From the IMG/VR virus record IMGVR_UViG_3300029984_000001, positions 124,001 to 188,000 of that record: DNA of 64,000 nt. One strand, 5' to 3'. Both the position numbers and the translations under genes were made by a program. Positions 17,756 through 26,760 of the stretch are shown one piece after another. Position 1 is the first letter of the stretch. Each line of letters starts with the position of its first letter. This DNA comes from a virus. Below the pieces are notes generated by a model that was not told the DNA's origin, made no database searches, and worked only from the letters and a program-made list of their open reading frames with translations.

Positions 17756-17767
17756 AACATTTAAATA
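17756..17767 (+). promoter_or_regulatory. Late-type promoter candidate AACA-TTTAAA-TA
   Basis: Matches AACA-N6-TW. Lies 9 nt after a stop codon and 26 nt before the ATG at 17793. Confidence 0.6.
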
Positions 17768-17792
17768 ATTATGAAAAAGGAGGGAAGATTAG

Positions 17793-18359
17793 ATGAAGAA
17801 TATAAATGAAGATTCGGTAATACTATCAACTGATATAACATCTATAAATACATATAAATTTACAGTTATTTATGCAGATGGTTCTGGAGTGTTATGTAAA
17901 ATATGTACTGGAGATAGAATCCTAGTACAAGGATTAAATGATCATGAATACCAAACAATTGAAGGTATTTTCTTAGGATATGAAAAAGATCAAATATTAT
18001 TAAAAGATTCTAATTCTAAAATTTATAAATTCAATACAACTGAACTATCATATATTTATAATGTCACTACAATAAAATATAATTTTATTATAACAGCTTA
18101 TATTGTAGATATCCCAGATGTAGAAATACCCGAAGATCCAAGTCATTCAATTGCTAGTATTATAAAGATATCTAACACAGGAACAGGTTATAAATTAATC
18201 ACAAATATAGAAGATAATGTATTTAATATAAAATCTATTAAAGAAGGAAATGGAATTAGGATAAGTTCTAATTCGAATGAACTAGTTATATCTACAGCTA
18301 TTGATGAAATGAATTCAGAAGACATTGAAAATTTCATTGATACTTATATAAATAAATAA
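17793..18359 (+). CDS. Putative structural protein, 188 aa
   Basis: Not recognised. Beta-rich; contains a short beta-barrel-like region (GDRILVQGLNDHEYQTIEG) and ends with an acidic tail. Its own late-type promoter candidate upstream and terminator downstream make it a single-gene late unit, so a virion role is likely but unproven. Confidence 0.6.
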   Translation: MKNINEDSVILSTDITSINTYKFTVIYADGSGVLCKICTGDRILVQGLNDHEYQTIEGIFLGYEKDQILLKDSNSKIYKFNTTELSYIYNVTTIKYNFIITAYIVDIPDVEIPEDPSHSIASIIKISNTGTGYKLITNIEDNVFNIKSIKEGNGIRISSNSNELVISTAIDEMNSEDIENFIDTYINK

Positions 18360-18383
18360 TAGAAAATGAACAATTATTAAATA

Positions 18384-18412
18384 ATAGGGAGTAATATTAC
18401 TCCCTATATTTT
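18384..18412 (+). terminator. Intrinsic terminator
   Basis: Perfect 24-nt palindrome ATAGGGAGTAAT/ATTACTCCCTAT followed by ATTTTA. Confidence 0.75.
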
Positions 18413-18425
18413 ACGTTTAGTTTAT

Positions 18426-18437
18426 AACATAATAATA
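18426..18437 (+). promoter_or_regulatory. Late-type promoter candidate AACA-TAATAA-TA
   Basis: Matches AACA-N6-TW, between a terminator and the gene starting at 18464 (26 nt spacing). Confidence 0.6.
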
Positions 18438-18463
18438 GAATAAAAATAAAAGGAGTGATTATT

Positions 18464-18967
18464 ATGTCAAAATACGTTCAAGATTCCAGTTTGGCACTAA
18501 TTTTAGGAAGTTTTAAAACAAAGATGGAAGAAAAGGATGCTGCTGCTGTCGTAGCTGCTAAAGCTTATGCTGATAGTAAATTCAGCTCAATTGCTAATGT
18601 AGGTATTGAATCAGTTCAAGTTGTAGCTACTTTACCAACTGAAAATATAAACGCAAAAACTATATATTTAGTAGCTAAAACTGTAGCAGGTTCTCAAAAT
18701 GTTTATGATGAATTTATGTATATCTCATCTCAATGGGAAAAAATTGGAGATACTACTGTAGATTTATCTGATTATTATACAAAAGAACAAATAGATCTAG
18801 TATTAGTTGATTATTATAAGAAAACTGATGCAGATGTAACATTTGCTAAGAAAGTAGATGTATATACTAAAACTGAAACTTATAATAAAACAGAAGTAGA
18901 TGCTATAGTAGCATCAATGTCAGCTTCTGATGTAACTGCATTCACAGCAGCTTTATTTCCAGCATAA
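18464..18967 (+). CDS. Tail fibre-type structural protein, 167 aa
   Basis: Contains the YTKTETYNKTEVDAI and YYTKEQIDLV repeats typical of phage tail fibre stalks, and a middle block NAKTIYLVAKTVAG..YDEFMYISSQWEKIGDT that recurs in the 333-aa gene at 19303 (NPKSIYFVPKSLTD). Start ATG 18464 after AAAGGAGTG. Likely a trimeric fibre or collar component. Confidence 0.7.
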   Translation: MSKYVQDSSLALILGSFKTKMEEKDAAAVVAAKAYADSKFSSIANVGIESVQVVATLPTENINAKTIYLVAKTVAGSQNVYDEFMYISSQWEKIGDTTVDLSDYYTKEQIDLVLVDYYKKTDADVTFAKKVDVYTKTETYNKTEVDAIVASMSASDVTAFTAALFPA

Positions 18968-18978
18968 TAATTGATTTG

Positions 18979-19009
18979 CAACTAGGGATAATTCCCTAGT
19001 TGTATTTTA
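18979..19009 (+). terminator. Intrinsic terminator
   Basis: CAACTAGGGA / TCCCTAGTTG stem, then TATTTTAT. Confidence 0.75.
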
Positions 19010-19015
19010 TATCGA

Positions 19016-19027
19016 AACATTTAGATA
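19016..19027 (+). promoter_or_regulatory. Late-type promoter candidate AACA-TTTAGA-TA
   Basis: Matches AACA-N6-TW, 15 nt before the ATG at 19043 and directly after a terminator. The following genes to about 24.4 kb have no terminator between them and may be one unit. Confidence 0.6.
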
Positions 19028-19042
19028 AAGGAGATGATTTTT

Positions 19043-19264
19043 ATGAATAATAATAATGTTATAAAAGTAGGAGATTTACTGCAAATACTAGATCATATGA
19101 AAAGTAAATTAGAGTTAAACCCTACACAACAAAATGCAATAAGTAAAATATCAACTACGGGAACTGGTAGTAAAGTTTTAGCTGATAATGGAGAATATAT
19201 TGAAAATTATAGAACAATGACGGACTTAGAAATTTCATCATTAGTAACTTCAGTTTTATCATAA
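19043..19264 (+). CDS. Small fibre-module protein, 73 aa
   Basis: Start ATG 19043 after AAAGGAG (the ATG at 19034 is inside the RBS). Minimal version of the array module: an N-terminal helix, one TGTGSKVLADNGEY repeat, and the C-terminal YRTMTDLEISSLVTSVLS tail that recurs in the large fibres downstream. Probably an assembly or tip component of the same fibre system. Confidence 0.65.
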   Translation: MNNNNVIKVGDLLQILDHMKSKLELNPTQQNAISKISTTGTGSKVLADNGEYIENYRTMTDLEISSLVTSVLS

Positions 19265-19302
19265 ACATAGTAACAATTTAAAACAAAGGAGATGATTATA
19301 TT

Positions 19303-20304
19303 ATGGTAAATAAATTTGTCTCACCCAGTAATATGGGTATTGTAGTGACAAATCTTTTATTAAAAGTAAAAAAAGATTTAGATAATTCTAGAATTTCAAA
19401 AGTATCTCAATTAAATAATGATAGTAAATTCTTAAATGAAATACAAGTCGAATCTAAAATAAATATTGGTGTAGAGGTAGCAAAATCTTATGCTCAAGAT
19501 CTAGTAAATGCAGGTGCACACCTTTTTGAGTTCGTCCCAAGACTTCCTATAAATAATATAAATCCTAAGTCTATATACTTCGTACCTAAATCTCTTACAG
19601 ATACTAACAATATATATGATGAATATGTATATTCAAACTATAAATGGGAAAAGATTGGGGATACCAATATAGATTTATCTGGATATTATAAATCTAATGA
19701 AGTGGATGATATATTTCTTTTAGCTGATGCTAATATGGATGAGAAAATATCAGATTACAACAAAATTATAACAGATAAGTTTAATCAATTAGGATTAGAT
19801 TATAGTAATATAATGGATAAAGAAACGTACATATCTAAAGTTTATCCAGATACTATTAAGAAGGCAGTAGTTAGTATTAAATTAGAAGGTGTAGAATCTT
19901 CACCTACATTTTCATATTATGGAAAAGATAGAAATGGTGATATAGGATATCATTTATTTCCTATAACAACAGAACCTAATCTAAATAATTTTCAAACATC
20001 TATATCTAATGTAGAAGTTGGTAAATATTATTATATAGATTTATTATCTGAGAGAACCTTATCAGACCTAATATGTCAAGCATATAAGTTTGTAGAAGGT
20101 GATAAAAATGTAGATTCTATATTAAAAACATTTAACTCAGATGAATCTTATAATAATATTTATAATAATGATAATATTACGTTTGAAGAAGGATTACGAA
20201 TAAACAAAGTTCACCAATTAACATTAACAACAAATTCTGATGGTTTCTTTGAATCTGATATATTAAAAAAATCAGATTATATTGAAATTAGAGAAATAAT
20301 ATAA
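19303..20304 (+). CDS. Tail fibre-type structural protein, 333 aa
   Basis: The N-terminal ~130 residues match the 18464 protein (SKVSQLNNDSKFLNEIQV, NPKSIYFVPKS, YEYVYSNYKWEKIGDTNIDLSGYY), a known layout of phage fibre adaptors. The C-terminal half is beta-rich and unique. Start after AAAGGAGATG. Confidence 0.65.
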   Translation: MVNKFVSPSNMGIVVTNLLLKVKKDLDNSRISKVSQLNNDSKFLNEIQVESKINIGVEVAKSYAQDLVNAGAHLFEFVPRLPINNINPKSIYFVPKSLTDTNNIYDEYVYSNYKWEKIGDTNIDLSGYYKSNEVDDIFLLADANMDEKISDYNKIITDKFNQLGLDYSNIMDKETYISKVYPDTIKKAVVSIKLEGVESSPTFSYYGKDRNGDIGYHLFPITTEPNLNNFQTSISNVEVGKYYYIDLLSERTLSDLICQAYKFVEGDKNVDSILKTFNSDESYNNIYNNDNITFEEGLRINKVHQLTLTTNSDGFFESDILKKSDYIEIREII

Positions 20305-20319
20305 AGGAGGTATGTTATT

Positions 20320-21636
20320 ATGATGACTTATAGAAGAGAACTATTAATACCAAAATTGATAAGCGATAGTGGAAATATCGATTTTATTTCATCTGCTTCA
20401 GGTGTTTATTCTGGACTATCATATTTTGCATTCAACAATACAAATTTAAATAGTTCAGATTGTTTGATATTTTCTACATCTGGAGATAGATATATAAAAA
20501 TAGCAATGAGTAAATCTGTTTCTATTAATGGTTTATTATTTACCAGTAGAAACGCTGATACATTAGCCGAGGTATTTCCATCAGATTATGATGTATATAT
20601 ATCTAACGATGATAGTATATATACTAGGATAGTTTCTTTTGGTTCTCCAACTACAATAAATACAAATAAGGAGATTCTATTTCCTAGAAGAAAATGCAAA
20701 TATATAAAGATAATTCCTAAAATGGGTATGGCTGCTATAGGTGAATTAAATTTTTACATGTCCAATGAATTCTATCTGATTAAACAAGATGGAAAATATT
20801 TCTCATTTAACCCAGCACAATATGATGTGACAACTAAACAATTTAAAGAAACTGATGTTGCTACAATAAAAGCCAATATAAATATAGATTTAAACTCAGT
20901 ATTATCTGAAAAATATTACTTTACAAGCGATATGATTATTGGAGGGGAAACTTTTAAACCTATAGATAAATTTGGAGATCATCTGCAAATTGTCTGTGTT
21001 AAAAATGCTCCTTGTGCTGTTTATGGTATAAAATCTAAAAAAGAAATGATCGTATCAAATGTCGATGTATCTGTAAAATATATAGAAAGAATTAATGAGA
21101 TAAAATCTATTATTAGTAAAGATGAAGATTGTAAAATAAATTTTGTTATATCTAACGATGAAGGTAAGACATGGAAAACAACGATAGATGATGGTGCTAC
21201 ATATATTAATCTAATTTCAGATACAGTCTTAGATACTCCTAATAATGAAGATTGGAATTTGGTTATGAATAAGATATTAGTAAATGGTATGTCTATTGAT
21301 TCTATATATGATATAGATTTTAATTCATTAATAACAACTAATAAAATTAGATTTGCTTTTGCTATATCAATATCAGGATTCGATTCTAACGCTATACTAT
21401 CTGAATTACAATGGAATATAAATAGTATAGGATTTTTAAGACAATTATCTTCTAATGATGTAGGTATAGATTTATATACCGATAAAATAAAGATTATTCC
21501 TAAAACAAACTTTAATGAATTAAAAATTAATGTAGGTACAGGTGGTAAAATAACAATAAATCAAATTAATAATGAAATTAATACTTCATCAAATGAAGAA
21601 ATAATTAATGTAATAAGTGAGGTGTGGACTGAATGA
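20320..21636 (+). CDS. Putative tail/fibre protein, 438 aa
   Basis: Beta-rich; residues about 30-150 (YIKIAMSKSVSINGLLF, then RRKCKYIKIIPK) look like a galactose-binding or discoidin-like jelly-roll, which would suit carbohydrate binding, but I cannot confirm the family. Start ATG 20320 after AAAGGAGG. It overlaps the next gene by 4 nt. Confidence 0.6.
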   Translation: MMTYRRELLIPKLISDSGNIDFISSASGVYSGLSYFAFNNTNLNSSDCLIFSTSGDRYIKIAMSKSVSINGLLFTSRNADTLAEVFPSDYDVYISNDDSIYTRIVSFGSPTTINTNKEILFPRRKCKYIKIIPKMGMAAIGELNFYMSNEFYLIKQDGKYFSFNPAQYDVTTKQFKETDVATIKANINIDLNSVLSEKYYFTSDMIIGGETFKPIDKFGDHLQIVCVKNAPCAVYGIKSKKEMIVSNVDVSVKYIERINEIKSIISKDEDCKINFVISNDEGKTWKTTIDDGATYINLISDTVLDTPNNEDWNLVMNKILVNGMSIDSIYDIDFNSLITTNKIRFAFAISISGFDSNAILSELQWNINSIGFLRQLSSNDVGIDLYTDKIKIIPKTNFNELKINVGTGGKITINQINNEINTSSNEEIINVISEVWTE

Positions 21637-22034
21637 ATATGATTACCATAGATGGGTTAAAAACTTCTTTTAATGAATTTAAAAAACAAATTATAAATAA
21701 ATTTTATAATAAGATAGAAGTGGATAATAAATTGAATGAAAATAGAGTTAATTTAGAATCATCTTTAGAACTTAAAATGAACGATTATTATGTATTATTA
21801 ATTCAAAAAATTGGAGAGTATGATTCATTGGTAGATACTACAATTCAAGAAAAAATGGATGCTAAAGTATTTAATACTGATGGTATAATAACAAAAGAAG
21901 ATTTAGACCCTACAATTGTTATTACCACCAATAATTTAGCAGTAAACAATATAGCTACAATAGATGATATTAATACTATTACTTATATGGATAGTAATGA
22001 CTATAATAAACTATTAACACTAATAAATTCATAA
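21633..22034 (+). CDS. Small fibre-associated protein, 133 aa
   Basis: ATGA overlap with the preceding gene. Contains FYNKIEVDNKLNENRVNLES, a fibre-stalk-like segment, and ends with a YMDSNDYNKLLTLINS tail similar in kind to the C-termini of the array proteins. Confidence 0.6.
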   Translation: MNMITIDGLKTSFNEFKKQIINKFYNKIEVDNKLNENRVNLESSLELKMNDYYVLLIQKIGEYDSLVDTTIQEKMDAKVFNTDGIITKEDLDPTIVITTNNLAVNNIATIDDINTITYMDSNDYNKLLTLINS

Positions 22035-22050
22035 AAGGAGGTATATAAAT

Positions 22051-24438
22051 ATGAATACTTTTAATACCATGACACCACAACAAATATCAAATGCTATACT
22101 ACAATTAAAAACATTTTTAGAAAATAAGATTTCTAATATAAAAGTTGATATACCAGATGAATTTACTCAAAAGGTAAGAAAAATTATTACTAATGGTAAT
22201 GGTTTAACATTCTTAGCAAATGACGGTACTTACAAATCTATTACTATTCCAACTGATATTTTAGATGAAACTGATAGGATTAAATTAGATATGTTAATAT
22301 CTAATGGGGATAGTAATACATTTTTATCTGGAGATGGTACTTATAAGTCTATTACAATAGAAGGATTAACACAAGAACAAATTGATATAATAAATACCAT
22401 TGTAAAAGATGGTGACGGTCTTAAGTTCTTAGCTAATGATGGTACTTATAAATCTATTACAATAGAAGGATTAACACAAGAACAAATTGATATAATAAAT
22501 ACCATTGTAAAAGATGGTGACGGTCTTAAGTTCTTAGCTAATGATGGTACTTATAAATCTATTACAATAGAAGGTCTATCTGCTAAAGATCAAGCTAAGT
22601 TAGATAAAATAGTTAACAGTGGAAGTGGATTGATGTTCTTATCTGATGACGGTACTTATAAATCTATTATAACAGAAGGTTTATCTGTTGAAGATCAATC
22701 TAAGCTAGATAAAATATTAAATACAGGTAATGGTCTTAATTTCTTATCTGATGACGGTACTTATAAATCTATTATAACAGAAGGTTTATCTGTTGAAGAT
22801 CAATCTAAGCTAGATAAAATATTAAATACAGGTAATGGTCTTAATTTCTTATCTGATGACGGTACTTATAAATCTATTATAACAGAAGGTCTATCTGCTG
22901 AGGATCAAGCTAAGTTAGATAATATAATTGATACAGGTAATGGATTAGCATTTTTATCTAATGATGGCACTTATAAATCTATTACATCAGAAGGTCTATC
23001 TGTTGAAGATAAAGCTACATTATCTATAATATTAAAAACAGGCGATGGATTAGCATTCTTAGCTAATGATGGTACTTATAAATCTATTATAACAGAAGGT
23101 CTATCTGCTGAAGATCAAGCTAAGTTAGATAAAATAATTGATAATGGAGATGGATTAGCATTCTTAGCTAATGATGGTACTTATAAAAAAATCAATGAAT
23201 TATCTTTAACTTCTGAAGATAAAGATAAATTAGCAAAAATATTAACTACAGGTGATGGTCTTACTTTTTTAGCATCAGATGGTACTTATAAGTCCATCAC
23301 AACAGAAGGTCTAACGCAAGAACAAATTGATATAATAAATACTATTGTAAAAACAGGTAATGGTCTTAAGTTCTTAGCTAATGACGGTACTTATAAGTCA
23401 ATCACAACAGAAGGTCTATCTGCTGAGGATCAAGCTAAGTTAGCAAAAATATTAACTACAGGTAATGGTCTTACCTTTTTAGCATCAGACGGTACTTATA
23501 AATCTATCACAGCAGAAGGACTATCTACTGAGGATAAAGATAAATTAGCTGTAATACTAAAAACTGGAGATGGATCTAAATTTCTATCTAATGATGGTAC
23601 TTATAAAGGAATATCTAATGAATTCTCTATACTACAAAAAAATATATTGAATAGTATTATTAATACAGGTGATGGTAGTAAATACTTAACAGATAATGGT
23701 CAATATAAAAATATTTATGCAATATTGAATAGTGATGATCAATCTAAAATTGATTTAATTACTAATACAGGTGATGGAACAAAATTCTTAACAGATAATG
23801 GTCAATATATTGTTAAAACTAAAGAAGTTTCAGATGAAGATAGATTTAAATTGGATTTAATTACTAATACAGGTGATGGTAGCAAATTCTTAACAGATAA
23901 TGGTAAATATGTTGTTCAGACTAAAGAAGTTTCAGATGAAGATAGATTGAAATTAGATATGATTATAAGAAGTGGAGGAACAGATCTTTATTTTTTATCT
24001 AATAATGGTAAATATGAAAAGGTGCCTGAAGAATTATCTTTAGACGATAGAAAGAAATTAAATCTAATTTCTATAGATCCAAATTCTGATACATCTTATT
24101 TCTTATCTAAGGATGGAACTTATAGACAACTTATATTAGATCATACTGATAGATCAAAATTAGATATGTTAATAAAAACAGGTACTGGTAACTTCTTCTT
24201 ATCTGATGATGGTGCATATGTAGAGATGCATGCAACATTTACAGAAGAAGAGTATAATAAATTAAAAATGATGACAGATGGTGTATTTGTACCTACTGAA
24301 GAGGTAACTACCAACCCAGATCCATTAAAATTCTTTACAAACAATGGTGATTATCAACAAGTTGGTGAACCATATAGAACAATGTCTGACACAGAGGTTA
24401 CTGCTATGGTCACATCTATCTTAAATCCAACACTATAA
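22051..24438 (+). CDS. Repetitive tail fibre protein, 795 aa
   Basis: After a 45-residue N-terminal helix the protein consists of 21 repeats of about 35 residues, each ending in FLS-N/D-DGTYK or a close variant; typical unit GLSAEDQAKLDKII then TGDGLAFLANDGTYK. The last third diverges (DNGQY, NNGKY). It closes with YRTMSDTEVTAMVTSIL, the array's shared tail. Two repeat pairs are identical at DNA level over 105 bp. Likely a long fibrous stalk; length probably varies by repeat recombination. Function in host attachment is inference. Confidence 0.75.
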   Translation: MNTFNTMTPQQISNAILQLKTFLENKISNIKVDIPDEFTQKVRKIITNGNGLTFLANDGTYKSITIPTDILDETDRIKLDMLISNGDSNTFLSGDGTYKSITIEGLTQEQIDIINTIVKDGDGLKFLANDGTYKSITIEGLTQEQIDIINTIVKDGDGLKFLANDGTYKSITIEGLSAKDQAKLDKIVNSGSGLMFLSDDGTYKSIITEGLSVEDQSKLDKILNTGNGLNFLSDDGTYKSIITEGLSVEDQSKLDKILNTGNGLNFLSDDGTYKSIITEGLSAEDQAKLDNIIDTGNGLAFLSNDGTYKSITSEGLSVEDKATLSIILKTGDGLAFLANDGTYKSIITEGLSAEDQAKLDKIIDNGDGLAFLANDGTYKKINELSLTSEDKDKLAKILTTGDGLTFLASDGTYKSITTEGLTQEQIDIINTIVKTGNGLKFLANDGTYKSITTEGLSAEDQAKLAKILTTGNGLTFLASDGTYKSITAEGLSTEDKDKLAVILKTGDGSKFLSNDGTYKGISNEFSILQKNILNSIINTGDGSKYLTDNGQYKNIYAILNSDDQSKIDLITNTGDGTKFLTDNGQYIVKTKEVSDEDRFKLDLITNTGDGSKFLTDNGKYVVQTKEVSDEDRLKLDMIIRSGGTDLYFLSNNGKYEKVPEELSLDDRKKLNLISIDPNSDTSYFLSKDGTYRQLILDHTDRSKLDMLIKTGTGNFFLSDDGAYVEMHATFTEEEYNKLKMMTDGVFVPTEEVTTNPDPLKFFTNNGDYQQVGEPYRTMSDTEVTAMVTSILNPTL
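22351..22560 (+). repeat. Exact 105-bp tandem duplication
   Basis: 22351-22455 and 22456-22560 are identical by eye and encode one 35-residue fibre repeat each. Confidence 0.8.
22669..22878 (+). repeat. Exact 105-bp tandem duplication
   Basis: 22669-22773 and 22774-22878 appear identical and encode two further 35-residue repeats of the same fibre protein. Confidence 0.8.
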
Positions 24439-24445
24439 AAACATT

Positions 24446-24478
24446 ATCTAGAAGGATGTTCTCCTTCTAGATATATTT
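24446..24478 (+). terminator. Intrinsic terminator
   Basis: ATCTAGAAGGA / TCCTTCTAGAT stem with a 5-nt loop. Confidence 0.75.
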
Positions 24479-24497
24479 AAAAGAGAGGTGGAAAATA

Positions 24498-25781
24498 ATG
24501 AATAATCAAACGTTAGTATCTGATTCTAATTTAGAATCTATAATATCATTAATAATAACTGATCTTAAAAATAAGATTACCAATAAAGATATATCTCTTC
24601 CATATACTACACAATTAAATAAGTCTAATACTTTAAAAATAAATGGTGATGGTACAATGTATCTTAGTAATAATGGTACTTATGTAAATTTAGGAAATAT
24701 AACAAAGAGTAATTTAGATATAAATGAGATATATAAAATATTTAGTATAATAAATCTAGGAGAACGTTGGGATAATACAGGAATATTGGGTTTACCTACA
24801 GCTAGATGGGGCTTAACATCTCAATCATATAATGGAAAGATATATTGTATAGGTGGATATAATGGTACTACTTATTATAATAATATGGATATTTATGATA
24901 TAGTTAGTAATACATGGACTACTGGTGCTGTTATGCCTACTGCTAAAGCTTATTTTGGAGGGGCTTTGTATAATGGTAAAATATATTGTATTGGTGGATG
25001 GAATAATTCAGATATGAATAAAGTAGAAATATATGACATCGCTAGTAATACATGGACTACTGGTTCTGTTATGCCTATTAACAATTGGTCATTTGCATGT
25101 ACTCAGTATAATGGTAAAATATATTGTATAGGAGGGTATCATGGATCTACAATAAATTCATTATATATATATAATATATCTAGTAATACTTGGAGTAGTG
25201 GGACAAATATGCCTGCTGCTAGATGTTGGATGGATGCTGTTGTGTATAATAACAAGATTTATGTAATGGGGGGATCAATATCAACAGTCATGTATAATAA
25301 TGTATCAATATATGATATATCTGCTAATACATGGTCTGCTGGTACTAATATACCTACTACTAGAAACGGTTCTAGTAATCAAATATATAATGGAAAGATA
25401 TACTGTATAGGTGGCGGTAATAGCACTATTACTTTAAATATTGTAGAAATATATGATATAGTTAATAATACATGGACTACGGGTACTAATATGACTACAG
25501 CTAAATCTAATTTTGGATGTACTCAGTATAATGGTAAGATATATTGTATAGGAGGAGGCAATGGATCTGCTTTAAATAAAGTAGATATATTATGGTTTGC
25601 ATATCAGTCATATAATATCACATTACCATCTATTATTCAAACTAAATTAAATAAAATAATTACTACTGGTACAGGTGCTAATATATTTAGAAATGATGGA
25701 ACTTACAAAGCAATAGTTCCTGTATATAATGTAATGGATACAACACAAATAAATGATATGATTGCAAGATTGAATACTTAG
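24498..25781 (+). CDS. Kelch beta-propeller fibre protein, 427 aa
   Basis: N-terminal ~85 residues form the array's shared module (helix, then GDGTMYLSNNGTY). Residues about 90-360 are six Kelch repeats with YNGKIYCIGG, spaced about 46-50 residues, each followed by a Y-D-I-x-x-N-T-W strand: a six-bladed propeller. The C-terminus has one more TGTGANIFRNDGTY repeat and the tail YNVMDTTQINDMIARLNT. First of five such genes. A receptor-binding or adhesin role is likely for a propeller on a fibre scaffold; not shown directly. Confidence 0.8.
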   Translation: MNNQTLVSDSNLESIISLIITDLKNKITNKDISLPYTTQLNKSNTLKINGDGTMYLSNNGTYVNLGNITKSNLDINEIYKIFSIINLGERWDNTGILGLPTARWGLTSQSYNGKIYCIGGYNGTTYYNNMDIYDIVSNTWTTGAVMPTAKAYFGGALYNGKIYCIGGWNNSDMNKVEIYDIASNTWTTGSVMPINNWSFACTQYNGKIYCIGGYHGSTINSLYIYNISSNTWSSGTNMPAARCWMDAVVYNNKIYVMGGSISTVMYNNVSIYDISANTWSAGTNIPTTRNGSSNQIYNGKIYCIGGGNSTITLNIVEIYDIVNNTWTTGTNMTTAKSNFGCTQYNGKIYCIGGGNGSALNKVDILWFAYQSYNITLPSIIQTKLNKIITTGTGANIFRNDGTYKAIVPVYNVMDTTQINDMIARLNT

Positions 25782-25793
25782 TTAATATTCATA

Positions 25794-25805
25794 AACATTA
25801 ATATA
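25794..25805 (+). promoter_or_regulatory. Late-type promoter candidate AACA-TTAATA-TA
   Basis: Matches AACA-N6-TW, 22 nt before the ATG at 25828. Confidence 0.55.
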
Positions 25806-25827
25806 ATAAATATAAGGAAGTGATTTT

Positions 25828-26298
25828 ATGGTAGATTCAGTATTAGTATCTCAAGATAATTTATTGATATTATTACAATCATTGAAAGGTGAATTTTTAA
25901 CACAATTATCTCATGTCACTGTATTTACAAATGCTAGTACAAAGATAAGTATTTTAGATCTTATAAAAACCGATCTTACTGGTAATAATATATTAGCAGA
26001 TGATGGTACTTATAAAGATCCAAGATTAACAGATCAAGCAACTATTACAGCAAAAGCAACTACAGTATGGAATCTATTAAATATAAAAAATCCTACTGGA
26101 TATTATTATCCAGATATTCCAGAGTATAATAATTATATCACAGCAGTTAAAGCAAAGACTGATATAATTGTAAAAACAGGAACAGGAACTAAGCTATTAA
26201 ATGATATGGGATTATATGTAGATGTAAACACATATAGAGGATTAACAACAGATGAAGTTACTTCTCTTTGTGTACAAATTAAAGGAGGTATATTATAA
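25828..26298 (+). CDS. Fibre-module protein without propeller, 156 aa
   Basis: Has the N-terminal helix (DNLLILLQSLKGEFL), a GNNILADDGTYKD repeat, a spacer, a second TGTGTKLLNDMGLY repeat and the YRGLTTDEVTSLCVQI tail, so it is a Kelch array protein lacking the propeller. The stop overlaps the next ATG by 1 nt. Confidence 0.7.
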   Translation: MVDSVLVSQDNLLILLQSLKGEFLTQLSHVTVFTNASTKISILDLIKTDLTGNNILADDGTYKDPRLTDQATITAKATTVWNLLNIKNPTGYYYPDIPEYNNYITAVKAKTDIIVKTGTGTKLLNDMGLYVDVNTYRGLTTDEVTSLCVQIKGGIL

Positions 26299-26747
26299 TG
26301 AGTAATTCAGTTTTAATATCAAAAGAAAATATACAAACTATATTAACAGCAGTTGTTAGTCAATTATATGCTAATATAAAAGCAATGGATTTATCAGCTG
26401 CTGATAAAACAAAATTAACTATATTAAACTATATAGTTTCAACGGGTGATGGAAGTAAGTTCTTATCTGATAATGGAACTTATAAGACTATAGATGTATC
26501 AAATATAACTAATATGAGTAGTAAGATAGCTACAATATATAGTATATTTAATATAGTAGGAAATACTTATACGCTTACATTACCAGCAGATATACAAGCT
26601 AAGGTTAATGCACTAAATAGTACTGGTGATGGTAGCAAAGTATTAGCAGATGATGGTACTTATAAAGATTTAGGTGCATTAATATTAACTACATTAACAG
26701 ATACTGAAGTTAGTACTTTAATATCAAGTGTTAATGCATTATTATAA
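26298..26747 (+). CDS. Fibre-module protein without propeller, 149 aa
   Basis: Paralogue of the preceding gene: N-terminal helix, GDGSKFLSDNGTYK, short spacer, GDGSKVLADDGTYKD, tail LTDTEVSTLISSV. RBS AAAGGAGG inside the previous gene. It could be a cap or mixed-subunit partner of the propeller proteins. Confidence 0.7.
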   Translation: MSNSVLISKENIQTILTAVVSQLYANIKAMDLSAADKTKLTILNYIVSTGDGSKFLSDNGTYKTIDVSNITNMSSKIATIYSIFNIVGNTYTLTLPADIQAKVNALNSTGDGSKVLADDGTYKDLGALILTTLTDTEVSTLISSVNALL

Positions 26748-26760
26748 AGGATGTGAGTAA

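Noticed and set aside
22051-24438. CRISPR array, because of regular short repeats
   Set aside because: Repeats are 105-bp coding units in frame, without distinct spacers.
24440-24451. AACATTATCTAG as a late promoter
   Set aside because: A instead of T at the first TW position, and it overlaps the terminator stem.
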